Assembly: GCF_016134045.1 (NCBI RefSeq)
Contig: NZ_CP065915.1
Span: 868,001-932,000 of the forward strand
Origin: Pelagovum pacificum
GTDB lineage: Bacteria > Pseudomonadota > Alphaproteobacteria > Rhodobacterales > Rhodobacteraceae
Length of the DNA: 64,000 bases
Direction of reading: 5' to 3'
The notes under the pieces were generated by a model. It searched no databases. It was not told the origin of the DNA and worked only from the letters and a program-made list of their open reading frames with translations. Below are positions 10,125 to 20,401 of this stretch, piece after piece (the stretch's first letter is position 1; every line of letters begins with the position of its first letter). Both the position numbers and the translations under genes were made by a program.

Positions 10125-11635
10125 GCGGCCTCCGTTCCGGCACCGATGCCGGCGGCGTGGCGCACCAGCGTCTCGGGGGAAAGATCGTCGCGGTCGAGCT
10201 CGGCCGCGATGCGGCCGTCGCGCATGACGATGACACGGTCGGACATGCCGATGACCTCCGGAATTTCGGAGCTGACCATGATGACCGACAGCCCCTCTGC
10301 GGCGAGTTCCGCCATGAACTCATGGACCGCCGCCTTGGAGCCGATGTCGATGCCCTTGGTCGGCTCGTCGAGGATGATGACCTGCGGCTTCGTCGCGAGC
10401 CACTTGGCGATGACGACCTTCTGCTGGTTGCCGCCCGACAGGTTCCCGACGTCCTGGTCGAGCGCGGCTGCCCGCAGGTCGAGCCGGCGGGAATAGTCGC
10501 GGGCGAGCTTGAACTCCTCCGCCATGCGCAGGAAGCCGGAGCGTGACGTCCGCGACAGCGAGGGCAGGGTGACGTTCTGCACGATCGGCAGCCCGATGAT
10601 CGCGCCCTGCCGGCCCCGGTCCTCGGGGACATAGACGATGCCCGCCCCGATCGCGTCGGCCGGCGAGCGGATCGCCTTCGCGCTGCCGCCGAGCGTCAGT
10701 GTCCCGCCCGAGGGCCGGGTGATGCCGAACAGCGCCTGCATAAGCTCCGACCGGCCAGCGCCGACGAGGCCGTAGAAGCCGAGGATCTCGCCGCGCCTGA
10801 GCGTGAAGGAGATGTCGGCGAACTCGGTCGGGTGAGCGTAGTCGCTGACGACCAGCACTTCGTCCCCGGCGGAACTGTCACGCTCGGGGAAGATCTGCTC
10901 GACCGAACGACCGACCATCATCCGCACGAGCGTGTCCTCGTCGATGTCGCCGATGCGTCCGTCTCCGACGAAGGCGCCGTCGCGGAACACGGCGTAGCGG
11001 TCGGCGATGCGGAAGATCTCGTCGAACTTGTGAGAGATGAAGAGGATCGCCTTGCCCTGCGCCTTGAGGCTCTCGATCAGCTCGTAGAGCTCGGTGATCT
11101 CCTTGTGGGACAGCGCGGCGGTGGGTTCGTCCATGATGACCACGCGGGCGTCGACCGACAGGGCGCGGGCGATCGCGACGAGGTGCTTGCTGGCGATGCC
11201 GAGCTCGCGCAGCCGGGTCTCGGGCGCGAAGGGCGCATCGACGGAGCGGAGCAGCGCGGCGGCATCGCGGTTCATGCGGGCACGGTCGATCAGGCCGAAC
11301 CGGGTCCGGGGCGCATGACCGATGTAGATGTTCTCGGCCACCGACAGCTCGTCGAAGAGCACGGTTTCCTGGTGGATGGCGGTGATGCCGGCGGCGGTGG
11401 CGGCATTGGCGCTGTCGAGCGTGACCGGCGCGCCGTCGATGCGGATCGTGCCGGCGTCGGGCTGGTAGATGCCGGTCAGGATCTTCACGGTCGTGGACTT
11501 GCCTGCGCCGTTCTCTCCCACCAGTGCGGTGACTTCGCCGGGATAGAGGTCGAGCCGGACGGAATCGAGCGCCTTCACGCCGGGGAAGACCTTGGTGATG
11601 TCGTCCATCGACAGGATCGGGGTGGGGTCCGACAT
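10121..11635 (-). CDS. rhaT: L-rhamnose ABC transporter ATP-binding protein RhaT (double ATPase domain)
   Basis: A 504-residue sugar ATPase with two tandem nucleotide-binding domains, as in RbsA and MglA. The first has Walker A GENGAGKST near residue 40 and VVIMDEPTAAL. The second has the degenerate P-loop GLVGAGRSE, LSGGNQQKV and VIILDEPTKGID. It energises RhaPQ. Its start is separated from rhaS by 63 bases containing a strong hairpin. Confidence 0.94.
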   Translation of the reverse strand: MSDPTPILSMDDITKVFPGVKALDSVRLDLYPGEVTALVGENGAGKSTTVKILTGIYQPDAGTIRIDGAPVTLDSANAATAAGITAIHQETVLFDELSVAENIYIGHAPRTRFGLIDRARMNRDAAALLRSVDAPFAPETRLRELGIASKHLVAIARALSVDARVVIMDEPTAALSHKEITELYELIESLKAQGKAILFISHKFDEIFRIADRYAVFRDGAFVGDGRIGDIDEDTLVRMMVGRSVEQIFPERDSSAGDEVLVVSDYAHPTEFADISFTLRRGEILGFYGLVGAGRSELMQALFGITRPSGGTLTLGGSAKAIRSPADAIGAGIVYVPEDRGRQGAIIGLPIVQNVTLPSLSRTSRSGFLRMAEEFKLARDYSRRLDLRAAALDQDVGNLSGGNQQKVVIAKWLATKPQVIILDEPTKGIDIGSKAAVHEFMAELAAEGLSVIMVSSEIPEVIGMSDRVIVMRDGRIAAELDRDDLSPETLVRHAAGIGAGTEAA

Positions 11636-11661
11636 GGGGCATTGTCCACTGGGAGAGGGGG

Positions 11662-11688
11662 TAGGATGGGTCGGTGACCCATCCTACG
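11662..11688. repeat. Hairpin between rhaS and rhaT
   Basis: Perfect 12-base arms (GTAGGATGGGTC at 11662-11673 and its complement at 11677-11688) with a three-base loop, in the 63-base rhaS-rhaT gap. There is no T-run, so it is not a typical terminator. The core matches the palindrome in oppD at 2610-2637. Its position after the binding-protein gene suggests 3'-end protection or partial attenuation that favours rhaS over the permease genes. Confidence 0.75.
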
Positions 11689-11698
11689 TCTGCCGACT

Positions 11699-12694
11699 TC
11701 AGAAGATGTCCTTGAAGTCGTCGATGTTGCTGGCGTCGTAGACGAACGGATCGGCCATCGCGCCTTCGTTGTTGTCGTCGAGCGTCAGCGTGCCCATCCG
11801 GCCCATCGGTATCTCCGCGCCCGGCTCCGCCTCGGCCACGTCGGTGGCGAGGTTGTAGGCGAGCATCGTGGCGGAATAGCCGAGGTCGATCGGGTTCCAG
11901 ATCGCGAAGCTCTTGGACGCACCGCTTTCGATCGCGCCGGCCATCTCGGACGGCAGGCCGAGGCCGGTGACGTTCACTTCACCCACCTTGCCGGCGTCGA
12001 CCACGGCCTGTGCGGCAGCGACGATCCCGACGGAGGTCGGCGCGATGATCGCGTCGAGGTCCGGATAGCTCTGCATCAGGCCCTGGGCTTCGCGGTAGGA
12101 CTTGTCGGCAAGGTCGTCGCCATAGACCGTCGCCACCACCTCGATGTCGGGATAGTCGCCCATCACCTTGTTCATCTCCTCGATCCAGATGTTCTGGTTC
12201 GTGGAGGTGGTGGTCGCCGACAGCACCGCCACGTCGCCGCCCTCGGGCAGTTCATCGGCGGCGAGCTTGATGATCATGTTGCCGATCAGCGCGTTGCTTG
12301 ACGGGTTGAGGTGCAGCTCCCGGCCGGCGGGTGCGACACCGCTGTCCCACGAGATCACGGTGATGCCGCGCTGCATGGCCCGCTCCAGGGCAGGAACCAG
12401 CGCGTCGGTGTCGTTGGCGGAAACCGCGATCGCGTCGACCTGCTGGGCGATCAGCGAGTTGATGACCTCGATCTGGCCCTCTGCGGTCGTGTCGGTGGGG
12501 CCGGTGTAGATGATCTCCACGTTGCCGAGTTCGGCGGCGGCTTCCTCTGCGCCCTCCGCGGCGGCCTCGAAGAAGCCGATGCCGAGCGCCTTGGCGACGA
12601 GCGCGATGCGCACTTCGTCCTGTGCCATGGCCGGTCCGGCCACCATGACGGCCGCAAGCGCTGCCGTCGTCGTCAGTCTATTTAGTGCACTCAT
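11699..12694 (-). CDS. rhaS: L-rhamnose ABC transporter substrate-binding protein RhaS
   Basis: Periplasmic sugar-binding protein of the Peripla_BP_4 (ribose/autoinducer) family, 331 residues, with a Sec signal peptide cleaved after about residue 24 (AMAQ). Core motifs include the IEVINSLIAQQVDAIAVSAND loop and VISWDSGVAP. It follows rhaR by 38 bases in the same direction. It delivers rhamnose to RhaPQT. This is the rhizobial RhaS, not the enteric activator of the same name. Confidence 0.92.
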   Translation of the reverse strand: MSALNRLTTTAALAAVMVAGPAMAQDEVRIALVAKALGIGFFEAAAEGAEEAAAELGNVEIIYTGPTDTTAEGQIEVINSLIAQQVDAIAVSANDTDALVPALERAMQRGITVISWDSGVAPAGRELHLNPSSNALIGNMIIKLAADELPEGGDVAVLSATTTSTNQNIWIEEMNKVMGDYPDIEVVATVYGDDLADKSYREAQGLMQSYPDLDAIIAPTSVGIVAAAQAVVDAGKVGEVNVTGLGLPSEMAGAIESGASKSFAIWNPIDLGYSATMLAYNLATDVAEAEPGAEIPMGRMGTLTLDDNNEGAMADPFVYDASNIDDFKDIF

Positions 12695-12732
12695 CTTGTC
12701 CTCCCTTGAGTGTACGTTTTCCTCTGGTCGTC

Positions 12733-13533
12733 TCAGGACGCGGCCTCCGCCCTCCTTCCGCCGGCTTCGGCCACGATCAGACGGATCTCCGCGGCATCGA
12801 GCATCGCGGCGGTCCGGTCGTCTATTCCGTCATCGGTGATGAGCACGTCGATCCGCGACAGCGGGCAGAGCACGAGGCTCGACCGGTTCGCGAATTTCGA
12901 GCTGTCCACCAGCACGACCAGTTCCTCCGCCTGGCCGATGAGCTTCTGTTCCGCCTGGATCAGCAGGGGGTCCTGCTCCATCAGGCCGAGCGGCCCGATC
13001 CCCTGCGCGCCCATGAACATCCGGCGGGCATAGAAATTGCGCGTCACGTCGTTCTCGAACGGCGAGAGCACGATGTTCTGTTCGCGGTAGATGATCCCGC
13101 CTGAAAGCAGCACCGTGTTGCGGCTGTTCTTCAGCAGGTGTTCGGCGATCGGGAAGGAGTTGGTGAAGACCTGCAACTGCCGCGTCGCGAGCGGGTGCAC
13201 CATCTGGAAGGTGGTCGTGCCGCCGTTAATGATGATCGGTTCGCCGTCGTCGCAGAGTTCCGCGGCCGCCGCGGCGATCGCCTGCTTTTCCGAGATGTTC
13301 ATCGTCTCGTTGACCGAGAACGGCCGCCCCGCGAGGCCCGCGAACGGCGCGGAGGCGATTGCTTCGGCCCCGCCGCGCACCCGGCGCAGCCGCTTCAGCC
13401 GGTCGAGCGTGTTGATGTCGCGCCGGATCGTTGCCTCGGACGCACCGGTGAGGGCGCAGAGGTCGACCACCGTGACGAGCCCGCGATCCTGCACGGCCGA
13501 CAGGATGATCCTCTGCCTGTCTTTCTCGTGCAT
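12733..13533 (-). CDS. rhaR: DeoR-family regulator of rhamnose catabolism
   Basis: Repressor of 266 residues. An N-terminal DeoR winged helix spans about residues 1-57 (RQRIILSAVQDRGLVTVVDL, then GASEATIRRDINTL). The C-terminal sugar-phosphate-sensing domain has INGGTTTFQMV and VLLSGGIIYREQNIVL. ATG 13533 is preferred over an upstream in-frame start because a GGAGGGGAGG ribosome binding site precedes it. It is the first gene of the uptake operon and lies opposite rhaD, the standard position for the rhamnose regulator in Rhizobium. Probable inducer: a rhamnose catabolic intermediate. Confidence 0.9.
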   Translation of the reverse strand: MHEKDRQRIILSAVQDRGLVTVVDLCALTGASEATIRRDINTLDRLKRLRRVRGGAEAIASAPFAGLAGRPFSVNETMNISEKQAIAAAAAELCDDGEPIIINGGTTTFQMVHPLATRQLQVFTNSFPIAEHLLKNSRNTVLLSGGIIYREQNIVLSPFENDVTRNFYARRMFMGAQGIGPLGLMEQDPLLIQAEQKLIGQAEELVVLVDSSKFANRSSLVLCPLSRIDVLITDDGIDDRTAAMLDAAEIRLIVAEAGGRRAEAAS

Positions 13534-13588
13534 CTGGCCTCCCCTCCAAGTTCCAGCCATCTGGTCCGAGTCGCGACAAGTTGTCAAT

Positions 13589-13634
13589 CATGTTCCGTCA
13601 TGTTCGATCGTTTGCAGGCGCAGCATGATCGAAC
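13589..13634. promoter_or_regulatory. Candidate RhaR operator in the rhaR-rhaD divergent promoter
   Basis: Within the 189-base gap between rhaR and rhaD, CATGTTC occurs twice as a direct repeat 10 bases apart (13589 and 13599). GTTCGATC at 13602-13609 is mirrored by GATCGAAC at 13627-13634. Repeated half-sites are usual for DeoR-family repressors. The shared location would let one protein control both arms. Confidence 0.45.
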
Positions 13635-13722
13635 GTGATCGGTAGTGATTGACTTCGGAGCGTGTCAGGCGCACGGTCGCGCCGACAAAGCGCCGGACCG
13701 ACGCGCCAGGAGGAGACACCCG

Positions 13723-15825
<2,103 letters not shown>

Positions 15826-15839
15826 TCGGGAGAGGGCCC

Positions 15840-16604
15840 TTGTTCTCGCTGGAAGGTCAGACGGCGCTGGTCGTCGGCATCGCGAACGAAAACTCCATCG
15901 CCTGGGGCTGCGCGAAGGCGCTCCGGGCGCAGGGGGCGCGCGTGGCGGTCACCTATCTGAACGCCAAGGCGGAGCCTCATGTCCGGCCCCTCGCCGAGGA
16001 ACTCGGGGCCGATCTGATCCTGCCGCTCGACGTGTCGAAACCCGGTGAGCTGGAGGCGGTCTTCGAGGCGGTGACGGATCACTGGGGCAAGCTCGATACG
16101 GTGCTGCACTCGATCGCCTTCGCTCCGAAGGAGGACCTGCATGGCCGGGTCGTCGATTGCTCGGCCGAGGGGTTCGGCATGGCGATGGACATCTCCGTCC
16201 ATTCGTTCCTGCGAATGATCCGGCTGGCGGAGCCGCTGATGCCCGACGGCGGCACCTGCATGACGGTGTCCTTCTACGGATCGGAGAAGGCCGTCGAACA
16301 TTACAACATCATGGGCCCGGTGAAGGCGGCGCTGGAAAGCGCCACCCGCTACGTCGCCGCCGAGCTCGGACCGAAGGGCATCTCGGTCCACGCGCTGTCG
16401 CCCGGACCGCTCGCCACCCGCGCGGCCAGCGGCATCGGCCATTTCGACGAGTTGCTGGCCCGCGCCGCGGAGCGCGCGCCGACCCGGCAGCTCGCCACCA
16501 TCGACGACGTCGGCGCCTATTGCGCCTTCCTCGCCAGCCCCGAGGCCCGGCGCGTCACCGGCACCGTGCCGGTGATCGACGGCGGCTACTCGATCGTCGG
16601 CTGA
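15840..16604 (+). CDS. Enoyl-ACP reductase-like (FabI-type) short-chain dehydrogenase in the rhamnose operon
   Basis: A 254-residue SDR from a TTG at 15840, 14 bases after rhaD and preceded by GGGAGAGG. The sequence is FabI-like: an N-terminal GIANENSIAWG cofactor loop, and Tyr146, Tyr155 and Lys162 with the FabI Y-x6-K spacing in place of the classical SDR YxxxK. FabI makes saturated acyl-ACP in fatty-acid synthesis, which has no obvious place between rhaD and rhaI. It could be a second fabI, or a paralogue recruited to reduce a rhamnose-derived intermediate. The family call is firm; the role is not. Confidence 0.8.
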   Translation: MFSLEGQTALVVGIANENSIAWGCAKALRAQGARVAVTYLNAKAEPHVRPLAEELGADLILPLDVSKPGELEAVFEAVTDHWGKLDTVLHSIAFAPKEDLHGRVVDCSAEGFGMAMDISVHSFLRMIRLAEPLMPDGGTCMTVSFYGSEKAVEHYNIMGPVKAALESATRYVAAELGPKGISVHALSPGPLATRAASGIGHFDELLARAAERAPTRQLATIDDVGAYCAFLASPEARRVTGTVPVIDGGYSIVG

Positions 16605-16659
16605 GAGGACGAAACAACACCGGCCGCCGGAGAGGGGCGGGCCGCATGGGAGGAAAGAC

Positions 16660-17934
16660 ATGATCGACAAGTCCATCATCGAGGCCGGAAACGCGGCCCG
16701 CGCCGCCGATCTCGCCGTCGATTACGACACGCTCGGAGAGCGGCTCGACCGGCGCGGGATCGACATCAACGCCATCAAGGACAAGATCGCCGCTTTCGGT
16801 GTCGCCATCCCGAGCTGGGGCGTCGGCACGGGCGGAACCCGCTTCGCCCGCTTTCCCGGACCAGGCGAGCCGCGCGACATCTTCGACAAGCTCGCCGATT
16901 GCGGCGTCATCCAGCAGCTGACCCGCGCCACGCCGTCGGTGTCGCTGCACATCCCCTGGGACATCGCCCCGGCAGAGGACCTGCTGTCCCGCGCCGAGGA
17001 GGCGGGCCTCACCTTCGACGCGATGAACTCCAACACGTTCCAGGATCACGAGGATCATCCGCTCAGCTACAAGTACGGATCCCTCTCGCACACGGACGCC
17101 GCGACCCGCAGCCAGGCGGTAGACCACAATATCGAGTGTATCGAGCTGGGCGAGAAGATCGGCTCCAAGGCACTGACGATCTGGGTCGGGGACGGCTCCA
17201 ACTTCCCGGGTCAGAGCAACTTCACTCGTCAGTTCGAGCGGTATCTCGACTCCGCCAGGGTGATCTACGACCGCCTTGCGGACGACTGGACGCTGCTAAC
17301 CGAGCACAAGATGTACGAGCCGGCGTTCTACTCGACCGTCGTGCAGGACTGGGGCACGAACCTTCTGATCGCGCAGCAGCTCGGCGAGAAGGCGAAGTGC
17401 CTCGTCGACCTCGGCCACCACGCGCCGAACGTGAACATCGAGATGATCGTCGCGCGGCTGAACCAGTTCGGCAAGCTCGGCGGCTTCCACTTCAACGACA
17501 GCAAGTACGGCGACGACGATCTCGATGCCGGCAGCATCGATCCCTACCGCCTGTTCCTCGTCTTCAACGAACTGGTCGAGGCCGAAGCCGATCCCGACTT
17601 CGACCCCATGCATATGCTGGACCAGAGCCATAACGTCACCGATCCGATCGAGAGCCTGATGATCTCGGCCACCGAGGTGCAGCGCGCGTACGCGCAGGCG
17701 CTGCTCGTGGATCGTGCCGCGCTGGGTGGCTTCCAGCAGGAGAACGACGCGCTGATGGCGACGCTGACGCTGAAGCAGGCGTTCCGGACGGATGTCGAGC
17801 CGATCCTCGCGATGGCCCGGCAGGAGACGGGCGGCGCCATCGACCCCGTCGCCGCCTACCGCGAAGCCTGCTACCGCGCCGCCGTCGCCGAAGAGCGCCC
17901 GGCCGTCAGCGGCGCGGGCGGCGGGATCGTCTGA
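16660..17934 (+). CDS. rhaI: L-rhamnose isomerase (RhaI, xylose-isomerase-like fold)
   Basis: A 424-residue TIM-barrel isomerase converting L-rhamnose to L-rhamnulose, of the type found in rhizobia and Pseudomonas stutzeri rather than the enteric RhaA. Characteristic segments are WGVGTGGTRFARFPG, the metal-site regions TEHKMYEPAFY and LVDLGHHAPN, and FHFNDSKYGDDDLD. A GGAGG site lies 8 bases before the ATG. Last gene of the rhaD operon. Confidence 0.93.
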   Translation: MIDKSIIEAGNAARAADLAVDYDTLGERLDRRGIDINAIKDKIAAFGVAIPSWGVGTGGTRFARFPGPGEPRDIFDKLADCGVIQQLTRATPSVSLHIPWDIAPAEDLLSRAEEAGLTFDAMNSNTFQDHEDHPLSYKYGSLSHTDAATRSQAVDHNIECIELGEKIGSKALTIWVGDGSNFPGQSNFTRQFERYLDSARVIYDRLADDWTLLTEHKMYEPAFYSTVVQDWGTNLLIAQQLGEKAKCLVDLGHHAPNVNIEMIVARLNQFGKLGGFHFNDSKYGDDDLDAGSIDPYRLFLVFNELVEAEADPDFDPMHMLDQSHNVTDPIESLMISATEVQRAYAQALLVDRAALGGFQQENDALMATLTLKQAFRTDVEPILAMARQETGGAIDPVAAYREACYRAAVAEERPAVSGAGGGIV

Positions 17935-17967
17935 GTCCGTTCCTCCTAAGCGATGTTGCGGAGCACA

Positions 17968-17991
17968 GGCGAAGACGGCTGCGCCTTCGCC
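17968..17991. terminator. Possible terminator hairpin after rhaI
   Basis: Arms GGCGAAG (17968-17974) and CTTCGCC (17985-17991) around a ten-base loop, 34 bases after the rhaI stop, with a short TTTT nearby at 17998-18001. A weak intrinsic terminator at best. Confidence 0.35.
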
Positions 17992-18023
17992 GGCCGATTT
18001 TGCGGCTAACGAGTAGATCGTAG

Positions 18024-18120
18024 GGTGTGGGAGCCGAAGGGCTCCCGCACCACTCTCCCGGCGCGTGGACCAAAGGCCAAAGGCCGCCGCGCCATCGCCG
18101 GGCCGCCGCCGGCGATGGCG
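18024..18120. repeat. Compound palindromic element downstream of rhaI
   Basis: Two strong hairpins in tandem. One at 18024-18051 has 12-base-pair arms, one G-U pair and a GAAG loop. The other at 18090-18120 has perfect arms of CGCCATCGCCGG and its complement around a seven-base loop. No reading frame with family resemblance crosses it. Probably a dispersed intergenic repeat, but only one copy is in view. Confidence 0.5.
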
Positions 18121-18184
18121 ATTGGTTGAGGCGCCGCGCAACGCCAAAGTCCCGCGGGCTTGCTCGAAAAAATCGAGCTGTCCA

Positions 18185-18195
18185 CCCCCCCCCCC
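18185..18195. repeat. Homopolymeric C11 tract
   Basis: Eleven consecutive C residues 50 bases upstream of the candidate Pho box of phnC. Such tracts are prone to slippage; length variation here could alter promoter geometry, or may only be a sequencing-error hotspot. Confidence 0.7.
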
Positions 18196-18245
18196 GGATC
18201 GCCGTACCGGGCCGTCGATGACTCCGCTACCGACCTCACCGCCCC

Positions 18246-18278
18246 CTGTCACGAAACCTTAACGCCACTGTCACGTGC
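18246..18278 (+). promoter_or_regulatory. Candidate Pho box upstream of phnC
   Basis: CTGTCAC occurs at 18246-18252 and 18268-18274, exactly 22 bases apart, that is two 11-base Pho-box units with a degenerate middle unit. PhoB boxes are direct repeats of CTGTCAT/C every 11 bases. A weak -10-like CTGTAG follows at 18293-18298. The site lies about 55 bases before the phnC start, as expected for phosphate-starvation control. Confidence 0.6.
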
Positions 18279-18328
18279 CAGTGGTCTGGCGACTGTAGCG
18301 AGCCACCCAGCAAGCACCGGGGGGGCGA

Positions 18329-19144
18329 ATGCTTCAGATTGATAGCCTGACCAAGCGGTTCGGGTCCGCCACGGCGGTCGACAAGGTCACCGTAAAGGTG
18401 GACCGGCCGATCATGATCGGCATCATCGGGGCTTCCGGCGCGGGCAAGTCGACGTTGCTGCGGATGCTCAACCTGCTCGAGCGGCCGACCGAAGGGGTAA
18501 TCACCTTCGAGGGTCGTCAGGTCAGCGGGCTCACCGGCAGGGCCGCGCGGGGCTGGCAGGCCGAGTGCGCGATGATCTTCCAGCAGTTCAACCTCGTGCC
18601 CCGGATGGACGTGGTCAGCAACGTGCTGCACGGCACGCTCTACCGTGCCGGCACCCTGCGTGCGCTCACCGCGATGTGGCCCGATGCCGACATCCGCCGC
18701 GCCATCGACATCCTCGCCCGGCTCGGGATCGAGGAGCAGGCCGCCAAGCGCGCCGAGGCGCTGTCGGGCGGTCAGCAGCAGCGCGTCGCCATCGCTCGCG
18801 CGCTGATGCAGAATCCGAAGATCATCCTGGCCGACGAGCCGATCGCCTCGCTCGACCCGATGAACGCGCAGATCGTGATGCAGGCGCTGCGCACGATCCA
18901 CGAGGAGGATGGCCGGACGGTCATCTGCAACCTGCACACGCTCGACACCGCGCGGCGCTACTGCGACCGCGTGATCGGGATGAAGCAGGGCCGCGTCGTG
19001 TTCGACGGCACCCCCGAACAGCTCACCACCGGCGTCGCCCGCGACATCTACGGCGCCGACGCGTCCTTCTCCGAGGACGCCACCTCCACCGAGATCCGCG
19101 ACACCACCGCCGACGCCATCCGCGAGGCGAAGGCCGCGGTCTGA
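18329..19144 (+). CDS. phnC: Phosphonate ABC transporter ATP-binding protein PhnC
   Basis: ATPase of 271 residues with Walker [10 protein letters not shown], signature [13 protein letters not shown] and Walker [13 protein letters not shown]. The sequence between them ([18 protein letters not shown], then [17 protein letters not shown]) is typical of PhnC. First gene of the phnCDE1E2 unit, downstream of the candidate Pho box. Confidence 0.94.
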   Translation: MLQIDSLTKRFGSATAVDKVTVKVDRPIMIGIIGASGAGKSTLLRMLNLLERPTEGVITFEGRQVSGLTGRAARGWQAECAMIFQQFNLVPRMDVVSNVLHGTLYRAGTLRALTAMWPDADIRRAIDILARLGIEEQAAKRAEALSGGQQQRVAIARALMQNPKIILADEPIASLDPMNAQIVMQALRTIHEEDGRTVICNLHTLDTARRYCDRVIGMKQGRVVFDGTPEQLTTGVARDIYGADASFSEDATSTEIRDTTADAIREAKAAV

Positions 19145-19199
19145 TCCACTTACACGCCGGGACCGGGACAGGGCCGGCGCCAACCCGAAGGAGAGAAAG

Positions 19200-20114
19200 A
19201 TGACCTTCAAGACCACCATCCTGACACTCGCCGCGACCACCGCGCTGGCCTCCGGCGCGCTCGCCCAGGAGCTCGACGAGTTCAACATCGGCGTGCTTGG
19301 CGGCGAGAACGCCCAGGACCGCATGACGGCCAACCAGTGCCTCGCCGACTATGCGTCCGAGGCGCTCGGCGTGCCGGTGAACATCTTCACCCCGGCCGAC
19401 TACAACGGCGTGATCCAGGGCCTGCTCGGCGGCACGCTCGACATGGCCTGGCTCGGCGCCTCCAGCTACGCCGCGATCTACCTGCAGGACCCCGAGGCCG
19501 TGACGCCGGTGCTGGTGAAGACCAACCTCGACGGGTCCTTCTCCTACCATTCGATCGGTTTCGCCCGCGCCGACAGCGGCATCACCAGCCTCGAGGACAT
19601 GGAAGGCAAGGTCTTCGGCTTCGGCGATCCGAACTCCACCTCCGGCTACCTGATCCCCTCCGTCGAGATCCCGCAGTCGGGTGAGTCCATCACCATGGAG
19701 CCGGGCGAGTACTTCGAGGACGTCGTCTTCACCGGCGGTCACGAGCAGACCATCGTTGCGGTCAACAACGGCGACGTCGACGGCGGCGTGACCTGGGCCG
19801 ACGGCCTCGGCAACTGGGAAGACGGCTACAACTCCGGCGCGCTGCGCAAGGCGTCCGATGCCGGCATCGTGGACATGAACGACCTCGTCGAGATCTGGCG
19901 CTCCAAGCCGATCCCGGAAGGCCCGGTCGTGCTGCGCACGGCACTGCCGGAAGACGTCCAGGCGACCATGGTCGAGCTCGTCGAGACCCTGCACGAGACC
20001 GACCCCGACTGCGCCTACGGCGTCGCGGCCGGTGAGACGGCGGGCTTCCAGCCGATCAGCCACGAGGCCTACGAGACCATCGTCGAAGTGCGCCAGCGCG
20101 AGATCGGCGGCTGA
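19200..20114 (+). CDS. phnD: Phosphonate ABC transporter substrate-binding protein PhnD
   Basis: Periplasmic phosphonate-binding protein, 304 residues, Sec signal cleaved after ALAQ at about residue 23. The family motifs LGGENAQDRM and LGGTLDMAWLGASSYA, and a ligand-site region near GHEQTIVAVNNGDVDGGVTW, are present. GGAGAG precedes the ATG. A 287-base gap with three GA-rich hairpins separates it from phnE1. Confidence 0.94.
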   Translation: MTFKTTILTLAATTALASGALAQELDEFNIGVLGGENAQDRMTANQCLADYASEALGVPVNIFTPADYNGVIQGLLGGTLDMAWLGASSYAAIYLQDPEAVTPVLVKTNLDGSFSYHSIGFARADSGITSLEDMEGKVFGFGDPNSTSGYLIPSVEIPQSGESITMEPGEYFEDVVFTGGHEQTIVAVNNGDVDGGVTWADGLGNWEDGYNSGALRKASDAGIVDMNDLVEIWRSKPIPEGPVVLRTALPEDVQATMVELVETLHETDPDCAYGVAAGETAGFQPISHEAYETIVEVRQREIGG

Positions 20115-20120
20115 GGGCGA

Positions 20121-20366
20121 TCCCCTCACCCTGCCCCTCTCCCCCGAGGGGAGAGGGGAAGTCGGCCCGGTTCGGTCAGTTGTGCGGGGCAGGGACCGCA
20201 CCATCCCGCACGACCGAAACGAGGGACCGACTGACCACCCCAACCACCCCGCACCGCATGGCCCTCTCCCCCCGGGGGAGAGGGTTGGGTGAGGGGCCCT
20301 GCCACAACCCAACCACCCCGCGCCACCAAAGCCCTCTCCCCCCGGGGGAGAGGGTTGGGTGAGGGG
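20121..20366. repeat. Three GA-rich palindromic repeats between phnD and phnE1
   Basis: Copies of the palindrome CCCTCTCCCC/GGGGAGAGGG are centred near 20146, 20273 and 20343. The first hairpin (20134-20158) has 11-base arms and is preceded by CCCTCACCCTG. The second and third (20262-20284 and 20332-20354) are oppositely oriented, followed by TTGGGTGAGGGG, and are 70 bases apart within a tandem duplication. The array fills most of the 287-base gap in an otherwise compact operon. Confidence 0.85.
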
Positions 20367-20401
20367 AGCCACCCCAACCCCGCCAACCGATCAGAGGCCC
20401 G

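Larger units (their letters stand above)
17935..18328. other. 394-base non-coding region between rhaI and phnC
   Basis: No convincing gene. It holds three hairpins (17968-17991, 18024-18051, 18090-18120), an 11-C tract at 18185-18195 and a candidate Pho box at 18246-18278. The first part probably ends the rhaD operon transcript and the last 90 bases are the phn promoter. The middle (about 18020-18165) looks like a compound palindromic element of the kind dispersed in alphaproteobacterial genomes; this could not be verified from one copy. Confidence 0.6.

Noticed and set aside
11662..11688. Rho-independent terminator after rhaS
   Set aside because: The stem is strong but no T-run follows in the direction of transcription, and the operon continues into rhaT.
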